Positions 1 through 10,471 of a stretch of DNA of 64,000 nucleotides are shown piece by piece. Source of the stretch: Alligator mississippiensis (Eukaryota > Chordata > Crocodylia > Alligatoridae). Position 1 is the first letter of the stretch, and each line of letters begins with the position of its first letter. The stretch covers positions 18,638,001-18,702,000 of the forward strand of contig NC_081831.1 of the NCBI RefSeq assembly GCF_030867095.1, written 5' to 3'. A program made the position numbers and the translations under genes. Below the pieces are notes generated by a model that worked only from the letters and a program-made list of their open reading frames with translations, ran no database searches and was not told the origin of the DNA.

Positions 1-724
1 TGGGGCCTGAGTCGGGGCTCTGGCACAGGATAAGCAATGGGGCCACCCACCTGCTCACGCCCAACTTTGCCCAGCAGGGGCTCCCCCTAGGGCACCTGGC
101 ACTGGGATGAGCTGCCACCGCCAGATTGCTGCAGGCTCAGGACAGTGTCCGCACCCCACAGGTGAGTGTATGACTGCAGTGGAACAGGGCATGGGCTGCA
201 GCCCAGGGATGGGGGAGCTCTGTGGGCTTGGCTTGCACTGGCTCAGGCTCTGCACTCCTGCCAGCCCTGACCTTGGGCTATGCGCTCCTGCTGCCCCACT
301 GGCCCAGGCCCCATGCTCATGCCCCCCACCCGCCCGTTCTTGATGCTGCTGCTGCTCCTCCCCACCCACTGGCCACTCCAGCACCACATGCCAGAGCGGC
401 CCCTGTGCTCCTGGGCCCTGCCAGCCTGGGCTCCAAGCTCATGACCCTCCCTCTCCCCTTCTTGCTGCTACCGCTCCTCCCCGCCCACTCCAGCACCACA
501 TGCTGGAGTGGACCCCAGGCTCCTGCCACTTCTCCCTGGGCTCCTGCCAGCTGCCACTCACCAACCGCTTCCCTCACTGCCGCCACCACCACCGCTTCTC
601 CCCATGCTCGCACTGAGCGTTATAGCGAAACGCGCTCAGCACTGAGTGAAACTAGGTAGATATTTTAAATGAGCATTATAATGAAACCGTGGCAAGTGAA
701 ATCATGTTAAACAAGGGTTGCCTG
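1..724. mobile_element. GC-rich repeat with Tigger-like right end (left end off window)
   Basis: The right edge, at about 600-724, is AT-rich and ends in aagggttgcctg followed by TA. Read in reverse this is CAGGCAACCCTT after a TA dinucleotide, the form of pogo/Tigger termini. The body (1-600) is GC-rich and internally repetitive: a block with the word gcaccacatg recurs at about 381 and 493, a period near 112 bases. No transposase frame is visible; long open frames here reflect base composition. The left terminus is not in the window, so joining the GC-rich body to the right end is inference. Confidence 0.4.
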
Positions 725-2393
725 TATGCCTTTCTTCTTTTTCAAGAGGGCCTTGATATCTCTACTGAGAGAATAGGTCTTGCCAGCCCCCTTGTGTAGC
801 CAGCACCCAGGTGTTTTCAGTTACCACTGGTGACTAGAATCAGCAGTGTTCATATTCTGGCTGCTGGCCACACTGACAGTGTGGCTCCAGGGTTGAGTGG
901 GGATGGCATTAACCCCTTGGCTGCTGGTACAAACACAGCAGCGCTGGCAATCATGGCCAGAAGCCAAGCCATAAGCACTGCAGTCCTGATCCAGTCTGCA
1001 GGACCAAATGAGTTTGACACCCCTGTTTTAAGGCATGTCCACATTGTCTCAGTACAGCATGAGGAATTGCTGAACTCAGGCCTGCCAAATCTGCTACCTT
1101 CTAAAATGAAGTAATGTGCCAATAGGCTCTTCCAGGAGGTAAGAGGGAAGCAGTCAGGGTGGATAAAAAAAAATAAAAATCAATGATTTAAAAAACAAAT
1201 AAATAAATAAGCAGATTTTTTTTTATATAACTCACATTTTTTATCATAGTTTTTGATTTTTTAAAAACAACAAATGGTTAATTAGTTACAGATAACACAA
1301 ACTTATCATGAGGTTTAAATATATACATACAATCAAATATAATACTTTAAATATACATGAAAATGATCTAAAATTAACTTTTATTAGCTAGAAAAAATTT
1401 ACTCTCCCTTGTCTATCCTATAACTTTAAAAAGTCTATCTGACTCTCAATGGTGATTTGTTTCACCACTTCAATCCTTTCTATGATTTTAGGAACTGAGA
1501 ATAAACTACAGACTCCAGTTTGAAGAAAAGCTTATTCAGGTTCTCGGCTTTTTTCCTCTTATCCTCTACCAGCAAGTCAGAACAACCGCAAGCATAATAT
1601 CCCATTCTAAACTCCTGAGCCAGGCTAGATGCACAAGCTTCTAGCCTGTCTCAGCTCCTCAACTAAACCCTCATTGGTTAGACCCCCCAAGCAAAAAGAT
1701 GCTTTTGACAGGCCTTGCTTGCTCAGATGCTTTAGGGATGCCATGTGGTTACTCCTTCAAATTCCATACCATCTTACTTTGTAATCACTGCCAGAGCATA
1801 AGCCTTCCAACGTTTAGTGATGAGGAGTCTAAGGATGTGTCTGAGGAAGTAATAGACAGTGACAGAGGCAATATCCCACTGACAAAGCTGGGGACGGGGA
1901 AGGTTGAAAGATGTGAGAGGCCTCTTGAGCAAAAGGAAGTCTGAGATCTCCTCCCCTCCACCCTGCGTTCCTATCTGTATTTCCAGGTAGTGGCACAGTT
2001 TACCTGTGGGAGACCCCATGCAAATGTTCAATGTCAGGCCTTACTCCTTACTAGACAACCACACTAAGACATAACCCTAACGCAAACTGGGCCCCTTGAC
2101 CAGCTTGGGGACCCAGGCAATTGTATGGTTTGCATGGCTGTACTTCCATCCTTTAAATGCCAGCCAGCTTTGTGATGCAGCTACTTATCAGACTTCCCCA
2201 GTAAACTTTATAATGCACTAAGCAGCTTTCACTTTTAGCTATTACCAGCGGGCACACAGACAAGCGCTTGCTGGAAAGCTGGTCTGGCACTCGTTTTGCA
2301 TGGCAAACAGCCACCTCCCTGACTAAATGAATAGATGTATTGCAGTGAAGCCGGCCATTAAAACTGGAGTGCGACCATCTGGCTCACGCTATA
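725..2393. other. Intergenic sequence with an AT-rich repeat
   Basis: No gene is supported here. Bases 1160-1290 are very AT-rich, with 'aaaatcaatgattta' and a repeated 'aaataaataa' motif, resembling AT-rich interspersed repeats of reptile genomes. An 81-codon open frame at 1699-1944 has no recognisable domain and no splice context and is not called. If COX10 has a divergent promoter partner, its exons would fall in this interval, but none can be identified. Confidence 0.4.
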
Positions 2394-2587
2394 CAGGTTT
2401 CTCTCGCCAACCATGGTTCTGAGCATCCACACTTTATATTCTATATACAATTTTGGCTACCATGGCATAGTTTTGAGTAACCACGGTTTTCCGTGGCTGC
2501 GCATTAGCCTACCACCTGCCATTTTTCCCATAAGCCTTTTGCCTTGCCAACCACGGGAACTTTCAGGAACCTAACCCAGGAAACCTG
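2394..2587. mobile_element. Tigger-like MITE, 194 bp, flanked by TA
   Basis: The left end reads CAGGTTTCTCTCGCCAACCA after a TA (2392-2393). The right end is CCCAGGAAACCTG followed by TA (2588-2589). The ends are imperfect inverted repeats and the TA flanks fit a Tc1/mariner-pogo target site. The interior carries repeated 'accatgg/accacgg' words and no coding capacity. The element at 40762-41313 has a related terminus. Confidence 0.6.
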
Positions 2588-2693
2588 TAGCACCTGTTCA
2601 GTGTCGGGGTTTGGAGCTAGCTGCACTTTTGCTAAAGTGTAACATACGGTGCGTGGCTAAGCACCAAGTACAAACACTCAGTGCTGATGTGTA

Positions 2694-2715
2694 AGGGGTG
2701 CACGCGCACCCCTTG
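2694..2715. repeat. 22-bp palindrome with 9-bp arms
   Basis: AAGGGGTGC and GCACCCCTT form perfect inverted arms around a 4-base centre. The site lies upstream of the COX10 CpG island. It could be part of an unrecognised repeat; no function is assigned. Confidence 0.5.
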
Positions 2716-2804
2716 AGAGCGCTGGTGCACCCCCTGCCAGCCAGCACTCTCTGCTTGGGCGACAGTCAAAGGGGGCAGATGGGAGTGTGCGCTGGCCAGG
2801 GAGT

Positions 2805-2925
2805 GGGAACTTCCCAGTTGATGCAACTGGCCGGGGGGGGGGGGAGGATCCCCCAGTTCTGAAACTGGCTGTGGGGGGACCTCCCCAGTTGATAACTGGT
2901 CACTTGGGGGGGGGGGGGGGGGGCA
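2805..2925. repeat. Three short hairpins with long G tracts
   Basis: A motif of the form CCCAGTT-(2 to 4)-AACTGG recurs at about 2812, 2851 and 2884. Each copy can fold as a small stem and each is followed by a run of G. The last run (2906-2923) is 18 G on the + strand. The runs make the stretch a G-quadruplex candidate just upstream of the promoter. Homopolymers this long are also where assemblies err. Confidence 0.6.
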
Positions 2926-3457
2926 CATGTCCCACCCCCCCGACTAAGGCGGCAACATTTGCCCATGCAGACATTACAAATAACCTGGTCTAAGCGATGG
3001 GAAATTGGTCCAAACCCGTAACCCTACAAAAGTTTGGTGCACACAGACCAGCCTAAAACCGCGGCGCCTGGTCTAAAATAGATGCACACCAGCAGCTCGC
3101 GATCTGCGGCACGCATATGACCAGCGGTCACCGGTTGGTGTTAATAAACTTGTTATAAATGAATTACGTGACGACAATTCGCCGGGGGTGTTGCAGGTCG
3201 AACTGGAAAATGCGCTGGTGGCACTGCAGCTGCATGGCGTTCGCGACCGGTCGGAGCCGCTGACATACCGCGGCGCCCGAGGCGAGGGCTGCGCTGGCCT
3301 TCAGCCGTGCCCCGTGTCCGCTGGAGGGGCCGGTCTGCCCGTGCCCCACCGAGATACACACGCCGCGTCTACCCCAGGAGCCGCGGCAGCGCGACCCGCG
3401 TGCCCTGTCCCAGCGCTGCCGCCGCCGCCACCCGCCCGCAGGCGCCATTCGCGCCGG

Positions 3458-3504
3458 CCGGAAGTGCCGACCCGGAAGCAGTGCACGGCGGCCAAGATGG
3501 CGGC
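3458..3504 (+). promoter_or_regulatory. Paired ETS/GABP sites and YY1 site
   Basis: CCGGAAGTG (3458-3466) and CCGGAAGC (3472-3479) are 14 bases apart in the same orientation, followed 15 bases later by AAGATGGCGGC (3494-3504). Tandem ETS sites are preferred by the GABP alpha2-beta2 tetramer. The YY1 element overlaps an ATG, as in many promoters where this motif sits just downstream of the start site. Binding itself is inferred. Confidence 0.65.
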
Positions 3505-3601
3505 GCCCAGGGGCTGAGGGACGAGGGCAGCTGGGGACGCTGCCGCCGCCCCCGGGCTGTGAACGCGGCGCACTGCTGCGGCCCGGCCCGGGCTGTGCCA
3601 G
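3480..3601 (+). other. COX10: Candidate COX10 exon 1 (5' UTR and start region, unresolved)
   Basis: Exon 2 begins in phase 1, so exon 1 must end with a single base of a split codon. The best donor in the island is CAG|gtagcg at 3601/3602. With it, the ATG at 3497 gives only six codons (MAAPRG) before a stop, although its first residues resemble the human MAASPH start. That ATG would then be an upstream ORF, with translation starting in exon 2 (ATG at 5604) or at a non-AUG codon in the frame that is open through to 3601. An alternative starts at ATG 3622 and uses a weak phase-1 donor at 3682/3683 (g|gtgtgg), giving a short Arg/Ser-rich leader joined to LFVWH. Either model would supply a mitochondrial targeting segment. 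The 5' limit is approximate. Confidence 0.35.
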
Positions 3602-5572
3602 GTAGCGCCCGGCGGGGAGCAATGTCGCCCCGCTGTCGGGAGAGGGGGGCTCCCTCCAGCCTTTGCTGCGGAGGGGTGCGGGGTGTGGAGGGCAGTGTGC
3701 CGGGGGTGGGGCGAGACGCTGGTCTGGTCCTTGAGGAGGTCTCGGGGAGGGTCCAGCCCGTGTCGGGGTGAGGAGGCTCCTCTCTCCTCCTGACTTTTGA
3801 GACCCGCTTGAGACAGCTGCGGGAGGCGGCCGGATGGGCACGGCTCCTTTGCACCGAAGGAGACGCAGAGCAAAACCTTGAACACGCCTGCCCTCGCCTT
3901 GTTTACTTTTGCTTTTGCGCTTCCTTGACTTCCTCATCTGTGCATTGCTTTGCTTTTTTGATGCGTGATCTTGCAATGACACGCGTCAGATTTACGTACG
4001 TGCATCTCATTGAGGCAGTTCAGGAGTGTATCCGAGCTCCTCGGGTGTGGGAAGCGTGGGGTCAGGGCTTGAAGTGTGTCCGTGTTTTGGGGTAGGGATC
4101 CTGTTGGCTCGGTGGATAGCACGCGGGGCTCTTGATCTAGATTATGGCCTTTGGAGGTTGCCCCCTGCACACATTATTTTATGTGCCCATACAAAGAGAG
4201 AGATGTTTTTTTCTGAGAGACTGGCTCGCAGAGCGGTGCGGTGCTGTGGAGGTGCCTTTCATACCACTGCTTTTTAAAACAACCTCCGCTCCTCTGTTGC
4301 TGCAGTACAGTTTTACTAAACTTACTTTCAGACAAAAGATTCCTGTTCATGTTGACAGGAGCCACGTGCAAGAGTTTTAGTAATATTCTCTATAGAAATT
4401 CTGTTTAGCGAGTAGCTCTGTTTTAAAGGATCAAAATGGGAATGTTGTTTCAGTCATGTAATAAGTTATTGACTGCAGCAAAGACACCCATTAAAAATGT
4501 GCCTGGAACATGCCTGTCAATTGAATTGCCATGCACTCTGATAGCATTCATTTTAATAGTATTTCAAATACAGTACGCTTCTCTTCTATACACTTTCCCC
4601 TTTTATCTGCAGTGAGCTGGTACAATAATGTTTGGCTTAAAAATTGCAAAGCTTTGCTCAGGTTCCTGAATTCTTCACCTTTCCCCTTGTGCAGAAACAT
4701 TCACACTTTCCCGGATTCTCTTTGATGGTAACAAATATCCCATGAAAACTGTGCATTTATAACAGGTTACTTTAGTGTTTCTTTAAGAAAGGAACCTCAG
4801 TATTTGTAGAAAGACATGTGCAAGTCATAAATTTATGATAAATATTTTTCTCCCTAGTAACTTGTGATGATTTCCTGCTAAATGAATCATGAGGTCATGT
4901 ATTCCCCTGGACCTGCATTTCTAGTCATTGGTCAGCAGAGCATTAGGACTGTTTTCGGCATGTGAAGCACGTACACCAGACTCATAAATGTTGTTTCATA
5001 GTTTTGCTTTCCTTATTCCTATGAGACCTTTTATGGTATGACTTTTAATACTGAATTCTCCCATTTTATGATGGTTTTATATCATCGATGAGACACGTGA
5101 TTCAATCAGGTTTTTAGGATATCAGTTACGCAGATCTGTAGTATAGTTGGCAAAAAGTCCTGTTGATATGAAAATTTATTTCAAGTGCTATTTTTATACA
5201 TGCTTTAAACAAGTGAAGTGAAGTACTTGCTTTAAACAAATATTTCAGCTTCCTGGTAAGGTAAGTAAATTAACAGCATGTGGAGGCTGTGGTAGAGAAA
5301 GAGGCTATAAGACTAAGGCTGTGGTAGAGGAAGAGGTTATAAGACTAATTCCAAGCAGCACTGGGAAGTAAAACACTTGTCCCTTCCCTCCAGAACTTGA
5401 AAGCATCCTGCAGTCTCACTCAGCATCTCTTTCAGTTAAATAGCTGTTTTGCTTAGCCCTCCTATAGAGTGTTGTGTGTTATGGGGCACAACAAGCATTG
5501 TATTGGGTTTGTTTCTCATCCATGCTGTGGAAAAAGCAACTGGAGTTCAAACAGTGTTTCTTTTCTCTGTAG
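3602..5572 (+). other. COX10: COX10 intron 1
   Basis: About 2 kb between the candidate exon 1 donor and exon 2. After the CpG island the sequence becomes ordinary AT-rich intron. A 32-base tandem duplication lies at 5285-5348. A weak tRNA-like stretch at 4100-4165 is discussed among the rejected items. No other coding exon or well-preserved transposon is recognised. Confidence 0.55.
5285..5348. repeat. 32-bp tandem duplication
   Basis: Two adjacent 32-base units, 5285-5316 and 5317-5348, both start ggctgtggtagag and end ataagactaa. They differ at two positions (a/g in 'gagaaag/gaggaag' and c/t in 'gctat/gttat'). Confidence 0.85.
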
Positions 5573-5697
5573 GCTTATTTGTTTGGCACCTTCAGAAAAG
5601 AGCGATGCAGCATATGCCGTGCAAGCTTATACGAATTTGCAGGCTAGCCAGTAAAAGATGGATTACATTTCAGCACTTTAGCTTCCTCAAACGAATG
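5573..5697 (+). CDS. COX10: COX10 exon 2 (protoheme IX farnesyltransferase, N-terminal part)
   Basis: COX10 is the mitochondrial inner-membrane enzyme that farnesylates heme b to heme O, the first step of heme A synthesis for cytochrome c oxidase. This 125-base exon follows a strong acceptor (a pyrimidine run ending ctgtag) and ends at ATG|gtaagt. It starts in phase 1 (split Gly codon) and ends in phase 0. The product contains LFVWHLQKRAMQ and ends WITFQHFSFLKRM, the latter identical to human COX10 residues ~47-59. The human sequence has about three more residues between the exon start and the conserved VW. The segment is basic and belongs to the mitochondrial leader and matrix-side N-terminus, before the membrane domain. 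Two in-frame ATG codons (5604 and 5613) could serve as starts if exon 1 is non-coding. Confidence 0.93.
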
Positions 5698-8364
5698 GTA
5701 AGTTAAGAGAATGGCATTATTCCATATTGAGTGTTTTGGGTTTTTTTCCCCCCTCATACAGAATTCAAATATTTGTAACAAGTTGTGGGTGTAACTTGCT
5801 TTCTGGGGTACTGTGTTCCATTCCAAAGATGGATCTTGAATCCTCCTTATCTAGTTTTGCTAGCTTTTTAAAAGGCAAATTATAAAGCCAGGTTTACTGT
5901 TTGACTTCTTACATTTTGAGTAGACAGAATCTTGGCAAAGAAAAGTATTTTTCATTTGAGTGTAAAACCACTGAGGTAGGTCCTAAGTTGATGAAAATAG
6001 CAGGTTAAATTCTTCTGTATCAGGTTAAGTTCTTCTATATTTTGTAAATAGGCAGTGCACTAGTCTCCAGTATCACAAAGGCTAAAGTTGTCCCTAACAA
6101 CCCAGGAAACCACCTCTTCCCTGAACAGATATATCATGGATAGTGGTAATGCAAGATTCTCTTTAGTGTCCCTTTGGGTGCCTCAACCCTGTGCTTCAGG
6201 AACAATTTCTATCCATAAGTTTATGGGTTAACTTCAGGTCTCTTCTCAAGTGTGTCTGCTATGATTGCAACAAAAGAACCAAATATTTTCAATTTTACTG
6301 ATACTTTTTTGGCTACCAACCCAGTGGAAACAGATTGAGACCATTGCCAGTTTCATGCGCAAGCAAGGTTCCCTCTAAGGTGCGCATGTGCACGGCCACG
6401 CACAACTTAAAGTATGACCGCGCACAGCCTTTTCAAGGTCACGCACCAGGAGAGGCTGGGGCGGGAGTCTGGCGCGGGCTCCACCGGCTCTGGGGAAGTG
6501 CTCCGCTCTCCCGCATCAGGGCCGGTGAGTGGAGCACTTCCCCGGAGCCCACGCCAGCCCCCCGCCCCAGCCTCCGTTCGTGGCTTGCCTCACCTCGGGG
6601 AGGAGCCGCTGCCTGCCCCAGTGAGGCTCCGCCAGCTCCGGGAAACTGCTTTGCTTCCCCGCATTGCCTCAGGGAGCGAGGAGGCACATAGCATCAGGGC
6701 TGGGGGTTGGAGCAGTGTCCCAGAGCTGGTGGAGCCTCACTGGGGCAGGCAGTGTTCCTCCCCAAGGTGAGGCAAGGCAGGGATGGAGGCTGGGGCGGGG
6801 GGGTTGGCACAGGCTCCGCAAGCTCTGGGGAAGAGCTCCACTCCCCGGCCCTCATGCAGGGGAGCGGAGCACTTTCCCGGAGCCGGGGAGCATGTGCCAG
6901 GCTCTGGCTCCGGCCCCCGGCCCCAGCCCTTGGCTTCCAGCTCCAGCCTCCAGCCCCTGGCCCCAGCCTCTGGCCCCCAGCCCTCAGTCCTCTTCGGTAA
7001 GTGTCCCACGCTGGACCGAGGCAGCGCATTCACGGACCACTGCTCCTTAGAGGGAACATTGCATTCAGGTCATCAAGCATTTGTCAGACTTGTTGGTTTT
7101 TGACTTGAGCTGCATTCAACTAGTCATTCATTGGTGAAAAGTACTACATCTTCCTTCCTTACCTACACTGTTGCAGGATTTAAAAATGTATGTTAAATAT
7201 AACAGCAAGTGCTGCTCCATAGTTTTTTAAAGCTAGCACATTCTTGATAAGTTGGGCTTGAAATTACATGAAATATGTGGAAAGCTTCAGAGAAGAAAAC
7301 TGAAATGTGGGGGAGGCTATACATGCTTTTTTATTTACATGATACTAACTACAGGTGCTATAAAAGAGGGGGGAAAGACTGTATAAAAGTTAATTTCAGC
7401 TTACCATCTGTCTAGTCAGGCGGAGAAATGAAGCACTCTATGCAGTAACACCCCATTAGTGTTCATCTTTACATAGTTTTCCTTTGAAACATTTTCTGAA
7501 ATTGGCAGGTCAGACAGACTGAACTGAAATTAGTTGTGATAGAAGACTAACGTGAGGGGTAGAATTTTACTTTCTAATTTTTTTTTAGAAGTGTCTGTGT
7601 CTTGGAACACAGCTAGCACTTAATAATAGCAGATTAGACTGTGGGTGGTCATGTGTATATATATCCTTATGTTTATGTTTGTTTAAAGCTTGAGCAAACT
7701 GTAGAATGAATAATTAAAATAAATAAATACCCAGTAGTTTAGAATAGGAAGTGAAGAGCAGTGCTTGCAACTGCAGCTGCAAGGGAATATTTAGTTATGC
7801 TGGAAGTAGTTCTCTAAGCTTAAGCTAGCATTATTTATGCCTGAATGGAAACCAGGCTTTTGGCATATTTTGTGCAGTTGTGGGTATTGTTTTGCAGATG
7901 AAGCAGTATTGGAAACACAGAGTCAATCATATCAGCAACATGAAGTTATCTTCTTTAATCATAAACATTGTATAGCAATAAGAAGAAATTAATTATAGTA
8001 TTCCTATTGTTGTTAGTGATGTCCAGAATTTATTGATAAGAATATATTTTTTTTTAACAACAGCAAGCATGGTATGTGTCCTCCTTTTGGGGTACATAAA
8101 AATTCCCGGGGGGGGGCGCATGCATATCACAGCTGCAGATCTATAGTATTCCTGCCCCCCTCCCCTCTCCCTCCCACACACATGCACTTCAGTCACTACC
8201 ACTTCCTCCTGCCATTGATTGCTGCAGGCAAGGGAAATTGGTGGTGAAGAACATGGTGGTGGTGGCTCACGTAGGGAGGCTTTTGATGGTGGAATGTAAA
8301 CCTACAAGGTTTGAGAAATACCAAACTATTGTACCTCAAACTTAATTTCTCTTTTTCTATCCAG
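5698..8364 (+). other. COX10: COX10 intron 2
   Basis: This 2.67 kb intron runs from gtaagt to a pyrimidine-rich acceptor ending atccag. It holds a 698-bp palindromic DNA transposon (6364-7061), annotated separately. The rest, 5698-6363 and 7062-8364, is unique-looking AT-rich sequence with a C-rich patch near 8104-8180. Near 6000-6040 the words 'caggttaaattcttct' and 'caggttaagttcttct' form a short direct duplication. No further exon is supported. Confidence 0.6.
6364..7061. mobile_element. Compound palindromic DNA transposon (hAT-like, non-autonomous)
   Basis: The left terminus CAAGGTTCCCTCTAAGG is mirrored at the right end, which in reverse reads CAATGTTCCCTCTAAGG. Between them lies a GC-rich interior, 6464-6900, that is almost wholly self-complementary. 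An arm of about 80 bases around 6555-6650 (including ggaggagccgctgcctgcc) pairs with 6725-6800. The flanking segments 6464-6550 and 6800-6900 pair with each other and each also folds internally. There is no transposase. The terminal form resembles hAT-type elements, but no clear 8-bp target duplication was found. Confidence 0.65.
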
Positions 8365-8689
8365 TATGTAACACAGTGCAACAAAAGCCTCTATCAGCAA
8401 GCAAAACCGAAGCCAGATCCAGTTGCACCTCCTTTCCAGGAGAGGCAACATTTGGGGCATGAAAAAACGGTTATACATAAGATTAAGCCAGTTTCACTTC
8501 CCTGCCTACCTTTGCCTGAGGCATCAAAAGGAGCTGAGTTCAGCAAAGCAAAGTTAGCTGCAGAAATAGAAGGCTCAGCAACATCAGGAATAGAAGAATC
8601 CAAGGAAGAAAAACAATGGAAAGAAATGAAGTTACGGCTGGACGATTTACCAGGAATTTTAGCACGTTTGTCCAAAATCAAACTTACAG
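8365..8689 (+). CDS. COX10: COX10 exon 3 (pre-membrane domain segment)
   Basis: This 325-base exon starts in phase 0 after a ctttttctatccag acceptor and ends in phase 1 at ACAG|gtacta. It encodes 108 codons plus one base, matching human residues ~60-166. The start YVTQCNKS parallels human YVTQLNRS. The end, DLPGILARLSKIKLT, is identical to human, and WKEMKL just before it is also kept. The middle, about 60 residues, is poorly conserved, rich in Glu, Lys and Ser and likely disordered. The C-terminal part leads into transmembrane helix 1 of the UbiA-type prenyltransferase fold. The junction codon with exon 4 restores Ala (G|CC). The frame is intact with no stop. Confidence 0.96.
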
Positions 8690-9158
8690 GTACTATTGAG
8701 AACTTTTTCCAGCTTCTGTGATTCAAAGTTCTCCAACTTTTTTTTTTGCTTCAAGTGGTCTGTGATTCTATGTACAATTTTTCTCTTGGACAACTTTCTT
8801 ATTATTTTTCATCCTGCAGATCATTCAGTGACATACCATACCTGGGTCAGCTATGGTAATTTCCTATACAGAAAGATAGTTTAGAAAAGTATTAAATATA
8901 TTTTTAGTTGTTTTTTAATTAAGTTTAGTTACAAAAGCTAAGTAGAAGCCAGAGCTATGTAACCAGCTGTCAGGTCACAAGGAAGTATTCCATTTAGCAG
9001 CAGCAGTTCACAGACCTCAGTTTGAGAGTTCTGTAATCGTATTTTCACTGTCAGTCTGTATAAAAGCTGATTATTGAATCTATAACCTAAGCAAGGCAAA
9101 TAAAGTATACTGGTGCCATTTTTCTGAAGTAATCACTTTTTTACTATTTTTAGTATTG

Positions 9159-9320
9159 TTTAAGTTGTAGCCATGTTGTAGCCATGATGGTTGAGGAAAA
9201 TTGCAAAAAGCAAGCGTTTTTGTAGTTGATATCTTTTATTGGACCAACTGCATGGTTGGTATAGACCTAGATAAGCTTTTGAATACCACGGTACCTTTCC
9301 TCATGTTTCTGGGACAGGAC
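9159..9320. repeat. Interspersed 'gtagccatg...tattggaccaact' repeat
   Basis: Contains 'gttgtagccatg' and 'gatatcttttattggaccaa', words of a common short repeat family in turtles and crocodilians. A diverged relative lies at 17034-17190. The class is not certain to me. No coding capacity. Confidence 0.5.
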
Positions 9321-9469
9321 CAGACACATTAGAGCTAAATAGCAGATGGAAAAAAGGCTTAATTTTTCCCATTTCAGTTTTGAATTTATCATTGATACAA
9401 AATATACTCTATTTTAATGAGAAACTTCTGTTAAGTTGTAGAGGATTTTTATAAGGTTGCTATAAAACC

Positions 9470-9950
9470 CACCTGACCTGGGGACAGCTATCCGGGGATC
9501 ATGCTATACCCACATGATCTGGGGACAGCAGGGCAGACCCTACAGTGAGAGGCTACGGGACTGGAACCTGTTCTCAGCCTTCTCTTGTGAAGGCTGAGGG
9601 GGGACCTTGTGACCTTCTATAAACTCACTAGGGGGGACCAGAAGGGTTTGGGGGAGACCTTGTTTCCCCTAGCACCCCCCGGGATAACAAGGAATAATGG
9701 CCACAAGTTGTTGGAGAGTAGGTTTAGATTAGACATCCGTAAGAACTACTTCACGGTTAGGGCGGCTCGGATCTGGAACCAACTTCTAAGGGAAGTGGTG
9801 CTGGCTCCTACCCTGGGGGTCTTTAAGAAGCGACTTGATGCCTACCTGGCTGGGGTCGTTTGAGCCCCGTTTTCCTCCTGCCCAGGCAGGGGGTCGGACT
9901 TGAAGATCTACAAGGTCCCTTCCGACCCTACTTCTATGATTCTATTAATT
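9470..9950 (+). mobile_element. CR1 LINE, 3' fragment
   Basis: Encodes the C-terminal CR1 reverse-transcriptase tail: an open frame at 9609-9863 carries RLDIRKNYFTVRAARIWNQL and ends in the typical 'LDAYLAGVV' followed by a stop. The short 3' UTR ends gtcccttccgaccctac then ttctatgattctatt, the CR1 terminus. The 5' boundary is approximate because the upstream part is rearranged. The copy is 5'-truncated and dead. Confidence 0.85.
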
Positions 9951-10089
9951 ATTATTTTTTTTTAAATCAAGTTTTTGTGTTTCAGTTTAGCAGTACTTCT
10001 GGTCAGCTTTATGTTAAAAGCAACAAAAAGGCTAAAGTGGGTGCATTCCTAGCATATATGGCTCAGCTTTTGGGTATCCTTATCTTAGT

Positions 10090-10471
10090 TTCCTGAAATG
10101 AAGAACCCCACGCAGCTCTGGCCCTACCCAATGCAGATCTGGGGGCGCATAACCCCCTTGATGAGAGGCAGGAACTGTGGTGGGTACTCCCCGCACCTCC
10201 TGGACGAGCAACGGCTCTGTCCTGCGCCTGCTGTGCCCCAGTAGGGCAGAGCTTGCCCCAGCCCCACTCTTCCCTCACAACAGGGACCTTTAATCTGGTC
10301 CCCCATGCCCCTTCCCTCCCCCCTCCCCTTCCACCAAACCAGACTTACCATTTTCACGCAGCTCTCCAAGCTGCCAGGTTGTTATTGGAAATTGGATTGG
10401 TATTGGCCAATATGCCTCCTTAAAATTGGCCATCAGTATTGGCCCCAAAAATCTCTATTGGTACACCCCTA
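10090..10471. mobile_element. hAT-like element, right end recognised
   Basis: The right end is attggtacacccctac; in reverse this is TAGGGGTGTACCAAT, a hAT-type terminus. Just inside are repeated 'ttggtattggccaatat' words like those in the complete element at 38990-40084. A GC-rich interior (10100-10330) also parallels that element. The left boundary is not defined. Confidence 0.5.

Larger units (their letters stand above)
3060..3720. promoter_or_regulatory. COX10: CpG island promoter of COX10
   Basis: CpG dinucleotides are dense from about 3060 to 3720 and thin out on both sides. Two ETS-family sites are visible, CCGGAAGTG at 3458-3466 and CCGGAAGC at 3472-3479. A YY1-type site, AAGATGGCGGC, lies at 3494-3504. 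ETS sites bound by GABP (NRF-2), and YY1, are known regulators of many nuclear genes for respiratory-chain assembly, which fits COX10. No TATA box is seen, so dispersed initiation near 3440-3500 is likely. Islands of this kind often fire in both directions. Long open frames on both strands here come from GC content and are not called as genes. Confidence 0.8.

Noticed and set aside
3164..3982. 272-codon open frame on the - strand across the promoter
   Set aside because: Its composition follows the CpG island (Pro, Arg, Ala, Gly runs), there is no domain, and overlapping frames on both strands are equally open. It is a composition artefact.
4100..4165. Possible tRNA or tRNA-derived SINE ('ttggctcggtggatagcacg')
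   Set aside because: The A-box-like word is followed by no proper B box and the arms do not fold as a cloverleaf. Too weak to call.
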